Positions 7,483-11,519 of a stretch of DNA of 11,519 bases are shown here, one piece after another. Source of the DNA: Arachnopeziza araneosa (Eukaryota > Ascomycota > Leotiomycetes > Helotiales > Arachnopezizaceae); the NCBI GenBank assembly GCA_003988855.1, contig QYAI01000285.1:1-11519 (forward strand), written 5' to 3'. A program made the position numbers and the translations under genes. The notes under the pieces were generated by a model that ran no database searches, was not told the DNA's origin, and saw nothing but the letters and a program-made list of their open reading frames with translations. Every line of letters starts with the position of its first letter. Positions within the stretch are counted from its first letter, which is position 1.

Positions 7483-8419
7483 TTAGTATTTACTATAAAT
7501 TACCAGCAGAGAAAAACTGTAGACAGCCAAAAGACCAACCCAGGCCGAGTATATACCAACTGAATTCCCCTCGCTCAATTGAGGTTGTACCTGAGTAGTT
7601 GGTAAGACTGTTATAACCTGAAAGGTGGTAATTGTTGATGAGGTTATTGCTGCTGAAGATTGCGCTGTAGTTTGTGCGTTTGTAGAGGAAGAGAAGCTTG
7701 TCTGGGCTGCTATGGAGGAAGTCATAGCCGCAGTCTTTGCCGGCTCACTCGTAGAGGAGGATGCTGCGGCAGCAGGCTCCGTTGTCGTCGCAGCCGCCAG
7801 AATAACCTGACAAGATGCGGTAAATATGGCTGCGGGATCTCCTGGACTCGCGGTGGTGCATTTTTTGAACAGACACGTGAACCCATGCCACAGTGAGGAA
7901 GCGACTGACTCGATATCGCTTATCACCGTGTGCACATCCCCTTCGATCAGGGTGATTGCTCCCTTGGGGTCGGTGAATATCTTCTCAATGACCGAGACGA
8001 CGTCTTCGCCATCCTTGACCAGGTCTTCGAGAACCACGAGCGGGAGTTCGGGTATTGTTAAAATAAACGACGCGATGACCTCGTAGTCGTCTTCGACCTC
8101 ATTTATCACGTCTTCAGCGAGATCTTCCATCGCTTCGGGCACATCGCCATTCAGGATCGCGCAGACGAATTGTCCGGCTTCTTCTTCATCGGTCTGGAGC
8201 GTGTCGAGGACCGCGCGAGGAACGATCTGTAAGAATTTGTTGATCTTGGGATTTTCGGACTGGAGGATTCCTTTCAGGATATCTCTGCGGAGGAATGAGA
8301 TTAGTCGCAATAGCAGGATGGTTAGAAAGAGACGCAAAGAAGATGTTGGGCACCAACGAAAAAAAGGAGGAGAAAGCCAGAGGGAAGAGAGCTGCCATGA
8401 GGAATGTCGTTAATCTCAT
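7483..8419 (-). CDS. Secreted Ser/Thr/Ala-rich surface protein, probably GPI-anchored, two exons
   Basis: Exons 8358-8419 and 7483-8284 on the minus strand give 287 residues. The ATG at 8419 has A at -3 and opens a typical signal peptide (MRLTTFLMAALFPLAFSS). The 73-nt intron has donor GTTGGT, a CTAAT-type branch and acceptor CGCAG. A weaker in-phase donor (GTCTCT) would give a 49-nt intron and eight more residues. The mature part starts with an acidic, probably helical domain (about 22-150), then three cysteines (158, 163, 179; another at 62), a Ser/Thr/Ala-rich stretch (about 182-245) suited to O-mannosylation, and a hydrophobic C-terminus (about 264-284) after a small-residue site EGNS. 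That layout matches fungal GPI cell-wall proteins. The last four residues (YSKY) are polar, so a plain membrane anchor is possible. The domain itself is not recognised and no function is assigned. Confidence 0.8.
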
Positions 8420-9389
8420 CTTGAATCCAGAGCAAAAGGAAGCCGTTGAAAATGCCACAACGAGGCTGAGAAGATTTGGGCACAGAAGATCTGTGGGACA
8501 TTTCGGTGGCTATGTATTCTTTCTTAGAAACTTTAGTGTCTCAATACGTGAACAAATTGCTAAAATTACGGAATGCTGTGTCACGTACTAATGTTGTATG
8601 AAACAGAAGGGCTTCTTGCGACTGGTACTATTCGTGCGTGCTTGCATATATTCATCAGCTCTAAGGATCTGGTTCGTTGCCTTAAATCAGGCGGGGCAAG
8701 GCTCTCACTAGATGCATCAAGCTATCAAGGCACATTTCTGCGCCTTGCAACTAGAGGCCAATAAAAACCAAGATGCCTATCTTATTTCGGGAACCAGCGC
8801 CTTCAAAGCCACCAGCGAGCTTTATGGTGGCGGAAGACTCAAGGTGTCAGGCTGAAGTTCTTGCACGCTTTTTGCTGCACTTTTCCTCACAAATAAGGCG
8901 AAGTTCTTTAATAGTGTGAAGAAAGTTGAAAAGTTGATCAGACATCTTGATCTTGGCTTTCGATTTGGCTTGATCTTGAGGCTCTGCGAGCAACCAATTT
9001 AGATGAGGCTAGATACCAGCTTGCATAACTTCCAAAAAGAGGGGTATGATTTTCACTAACTAGAGAATTACTCAACTAGAAGCGTGGATATTATCTCATA
9101 TCTGACGATTTCAAATCACAGGAAGAAGAGAGATATGAAAAAGCTTCTCTCTGAAGTTCATATCTTCAGCTCGTGATCGCACCAAGCCGAAGCACCTTTT
9201 GAAATATTTAAAAGACATAGTGTATACTCTTATAAAAGTGAGTATTTTTTGAAAACAATTGCATATTTTAAAATAATTATTTGTACAAATATTTAGCGTT
9301 CCTGCTCTCCCTTCTTGTAGCCTTATTCAACACATTTTCTTCTCCCGCTTATAGTGAACATTTCCTGATAGTAGACAATAACTAATCAT
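8420..9389. other. Intergenic region with no recognisable gene
   Basis: About 970 bp separate the surface-protein start from the stop of the GH3 relic. The longest open frames (98 and 63 codons, plus strand) show no motif. A short imperfect palindrome at about 9132-9164 (GATATGAA...TTCATATC) and a CCACCA...TGGTGG pair near 8811-8832 are the only structures noted. The part at 9230-9300 is very AT-rich. Confidence 0.55.
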
Positions 9390-10705
9390 CTAGCTAGGGC
9401 TATTTGCTGAGGTGGAGGGCGGTTGTAGATGTACAGGAACTGAAAAATCATAGCTCTCTTTAGGCATGGGCAATGTCTCAATGACTTTAGCATTGCCAGT
9501 CAACGAGAATTCAAAGACTAAGCTCTCGTCATTATCCAACGCCAGCTTATAGTCACCGGGGAAGATGGTCAAGTCGCCATTCTCGTCAGCCCGGGCAATA
9601 GAACCAAGCGTCAAGGGTAGCTGCACCATGGTACTAGCACCTGGTTTGATACCGTGCGCTCGCGCGTACGAGACGAGGGACTTGTTGGGCCTCGGCGCTG
9701 GACCGCCGTTTGGGCCTGACAGAAAGAGCAGGGCCACGTAATCGGACTTGTGCTTCGTGCCAGTGTTGGAGACCTTGATTGAAATGTTGGTGAAGGGCGC
9801 TATATCGTTCAGCACGCCACTTTTGGCTCCTGCCTTGCCAGCCGCGACCACGCCAGCGATGTCGTACGTCGTATTAAGAGAAGCGGTCATCTCGAACTTG
9901 AATTTGGTATAATGCAGGCTGTGGCCGAAAGGAAACACTGGCTTGCCTGTATACCACCTGTACGTGCGTCCTGGAAAGGTGCTGTTGGGCCGTAGGGCGA
10001 TGTTGAAGATGCTTACCTGATCGACATAGCTAACCCGGTACTGTGTAACGGGCAGGCGGCCGGCGAAGGACTCCTTGCCCGTCAAGAGGTTGAAGAGGGC
10101 AGTACCTCCATCCTGGCTGGGGTAGCCGACCCAACGAGGGCGTTAAGATTCTCATTGTCGACGAGGGCCGTGTCGTCGACCTGGCCGCCACCGAACTGGG
10201 CGATGACGAGGGGCTTACCTAGCTTAGAAAGTTCGGTGATGAGTTTGAGTTGGTAGGCGGGCCAGACGATGTCTCTCCTGTCCTATTGCTCATTTTCGAT
10301 AGAGACATCAATAACACCAGCGTAGATGATAACATCTGCAAACTTGGCGACCTTGAGAGCTTCGGCAAAGCCAGTATCATTTGTGGCGGTGATGGAGGTG
10401 CCCAGTACGTACTTAACATTCCAGGTGCTATTAGAATTCTAGAAGGCGTACAGTGGGCTTCTAATGTACGATAGTTTGCCAGAGTAGTCTCCCTGCATCT
10501 GTGTCGTAGCATTGGCGTAAGGGCCAATCAAAGCAACTGACTTGTTGCTTTTGAAATCAGATAGGGGGAGAAAGCCATCATTTTTGAGCAGGTTCATGCC
10601 CTCAACAGCAGCAGTATAAGCCAGCTTTGTAGCGGTGGGGTTAGAGACGTTCTTCCAGCTCAAAGCGCTATTGTCTGAGCCATCAAAGAATGCTATTTTG
10701 ACAGA
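9390..10705 (-). pseudogene. GH3 beta-xylosidase, C-terminal half only, with two stops and a frameshift
   Basis: Reading the minus strand, the family segments appear in order. They include FFDGSDNSALSWKNV, TAAVEGMNLLKNDGFLPLSD, SVALIGPYANATTQMQGDYS, KPLVIAQFGGGQVDDTALV, GYPSQDGGTALFNLLTGKE, AGRLPVTQYRVSYVDQV, GRTYRWYTGKPVFPFGHSLH, and a fibronectin-III-like end containing DYVALLFLSGPNGGPAPRPN. These match fungal GH3 enzymes that release xylose from xylo-oligosaccharides outside the cell. Damage: TAG at 10439-10441 and at 10283-10285, and a 1-nt loss near 10129-10135 where a conserved Trp should be. Everything before residue motif FFDG is absent, including the signal peptide and the TIM-barrel domain with the nucleophile Asp. 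Both stops sit where relatives usually have Gln, so each fits CAG to TAG. The gene is non-functional. Confidence 0.9.
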
Positions 10706-10861
10706 ATTCCTGCTCCTCCAGTTATGGCTACACAGCTTCAGATCATTCTTTGGTGCTCGATTATGGTCCCATTGAAACGACAAGTCTTGACTCAACTTCA
10801 AGCTATCATCATGGCTAACAGAACCCAGAGCTGGCTGACAATATACCTTTGCCTGTTTATG
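10706..10861. other. Junction between two 5'-truncated relics
   Basis: Neither neighbouring gene family is recognisable here. On the minus side GH3 similarity ends at about 10705; on the plus side dehydrogenase similarity begins at about 10862. Open frames cross the region in both directions but show no motif. This is the probable scar of the event that removed both N-terminal parts. Confidence 0.5.
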
Positions 10862-11332
10862 TTCTTACATAGCTGTGCTTTGATCACTAACTTACCTGTC
10901 GTCCGTGTATTGTACGGTCACTCAATCCTCAACGTCCGTCCTGAGACCCTCAGCTCGGGCTCAAAAGAGGACCCAAGTCATCTTTCTCAAGTAACTGTAT
11001 CCTACGATAACGCCACAGCAACTATTACGGTAAGCCATGACGTCCTCATCCCCGAGATTCTCACAATCATCGGCAGCGAAGGCTATCTGACCATGCCCGC
11101 GCCCTAGCGGAGCGCGTTGAGTTTCCATCTTCAATTCAAGGACATCAACTTGAACGAAGTGTCAGACGTGCAAGATTTCCACTTCGCAACCCGGCGTGGG
11201 GGATACAGGTACGACTTGGCCGAGTTTGCAACGGTCATTAAGCTCGGACGGCCACAGAGCCACATGGTCACCAATGCCAATTCTACACAGATCACAACGA
11301 TCATTGAGAAGGCCTTGGCTTGTCACAAGTGA
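10862..11332 (+). pseudogene. Gfo/Idh/MocA-type dehydrogenase, C-terminal domain only, one stop
   Basis: One plus-strand frame runs through this region and is interrupted only by TAG at 11105-11107. Before the stop it reads PVVRVLYG, VTVSYDNATATITVSHD and ILTIIGSEGYLTMPAP. After it come RSALSFHLQF and GGYRYDLAEFATVIKLGRPQS, then IEKALACHK and a TGA. This order (a beta strand with NATAT-like turn, an I-x-G-x-x-GY-x-x-x-P segment, then a GYRYD-x-AEF-x-x-x-I-x-x-GRP-x-S helix) is that of the substrate-binding domain of Gfo/Idh/MocA oxidoreductases, which include dihydrodiol and D-xylose dehydrogenases. The NAD(P)-binding Rossmann domain is missing, so the copy cannot be active. The stop may replace Trp, since TGG to TAG is one transition. 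The precise subfamily is not certain. Confidence 0.65.
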
Positions 11333-11519
11333 GATGGCTGGAGTTGGATGTCGGCTAGTGGGATTGGGAGCGCCATGATCTAGACCGTTAGACTCTTGAT
11401 TGACTAAAGGTCAGCTGATCTTGTCACGGTTCGAGCCGATTGTATTGCTCATGTAAGCAATAAGACTTTTGAATGAGAGAATATATATATAACTCAAGGG
11501 TTCACTGATCAAATAATAA
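11333..11519. other. Downstream flank
   Basis: No gene is visible. The sequence becomes AT-rich at the window edge (ATATATATAT near 11480). A GGTTCGAGCCG at about 11428-11438 resembles a tRNA B box, but no matching A box or acceptor stem could be found. Confidence 0.4.

Noticed and set aside
7625..8086. Plus-strand open frames opposite the surface-protein gene
   Set aside because: Their Ala/Val- or Arg/Cys-rich composition is what the antisense of a Ser/Thr/Ala-rich coding region produces.
8295..8764. Open frames of 98 and 63 codons on the plus strand
   Set aside because: The first overlaps the signal-peptide exon and intron of the surface-protein gene in antisense; the second has no motif and no clear start context.
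10724..10861. Start of a plus-strand protein at the junction of the two relics
   Set aside because: The open frame continues upstream of the dehydrogenase similarity, but this part shows no nucleotide-binding motif or other family feature, so it is not taken as a real N-terminus.
11395..11450. Possible tRNA gene around GGTTCGAGCCG
   Set aside because: No A box, no acceptor stem and no cloverleaf pairing could be built on either strand.

Overview
The window looks like nuclear DNA of a filamentous ascomycete (Pezizomycotina). The evidence is a heterokaryon-incompatibility (HET) domain gene, a fungal-specific transcription-factor domain, a GH3 beta-xylosidase fragment, and short introns (about 44-73 nt) with GTNNGT-like donors and CTAAC-like branch sites. 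No bacterial features, rRNA, tRNA or CRISPR array were seen. The genus cannot be fixed from sequence alone.

Layout from left to right: (1) An intact two-exon gene for a six-helix membrane protein (345-1312, +). (2) A non-coding stretch with a 112-bp inverted repeat (arms 1727-1838 and 1900-2011, 61-nt loop), a strong foldback or hairpin-RNA candidate. (3) A split C2H2 zinc-finger gene (2260-3133, -) with a clear three-finger C-terminus but no start codon; its 5' frame ends beside a 9-bp GC-rich hairpin. (4) A non-coding stretch with a 30-bp tandem duplication. (5) An apparently intact three-exon HET-domain gene (3899-5998, -). (6) A decayed fungal-specific transcription-factor-like pseudogene (about 6253-7225, +), followed by a 22-bp tandem repeat. 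(7) A two-exon secreted Ser/Thr/Ala-rich protein, probably GPI-anchored (7483-8419, -). (8) About 970 bp of intergenic DNA. (9) Two truncated pseudogenes head to head: a GH3 beta-xylosidase C-terminal half (9390 to about 10705, -) with two stops and a frameshift, and the C-terminal domain of a Gfo/Idh/MocA-type dehydrogenase (about 10862-11332, +) with one stop.

Three genes look functional: the membrane protein, the HET protein and the surface protein. One is uncertain (zinc finger) and three are relics. The mix of HET, surface-protein and regulator genes with decaying carbohydrate genes is typical of a fast-changing accessory or subtelomere-like region, although no telomere repeat is present. 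The head-to-head relics look like what remains after a deletion removed a divergent promoter and both N-terminal halves of a former xylan/xylose gene pair. There is no sign that the genes form one pathway, and no clear novel multi-gene system was found. The least explained objects are the 112-bp inverted repeat and the disrupted 5' end of the zinc-finger gene.
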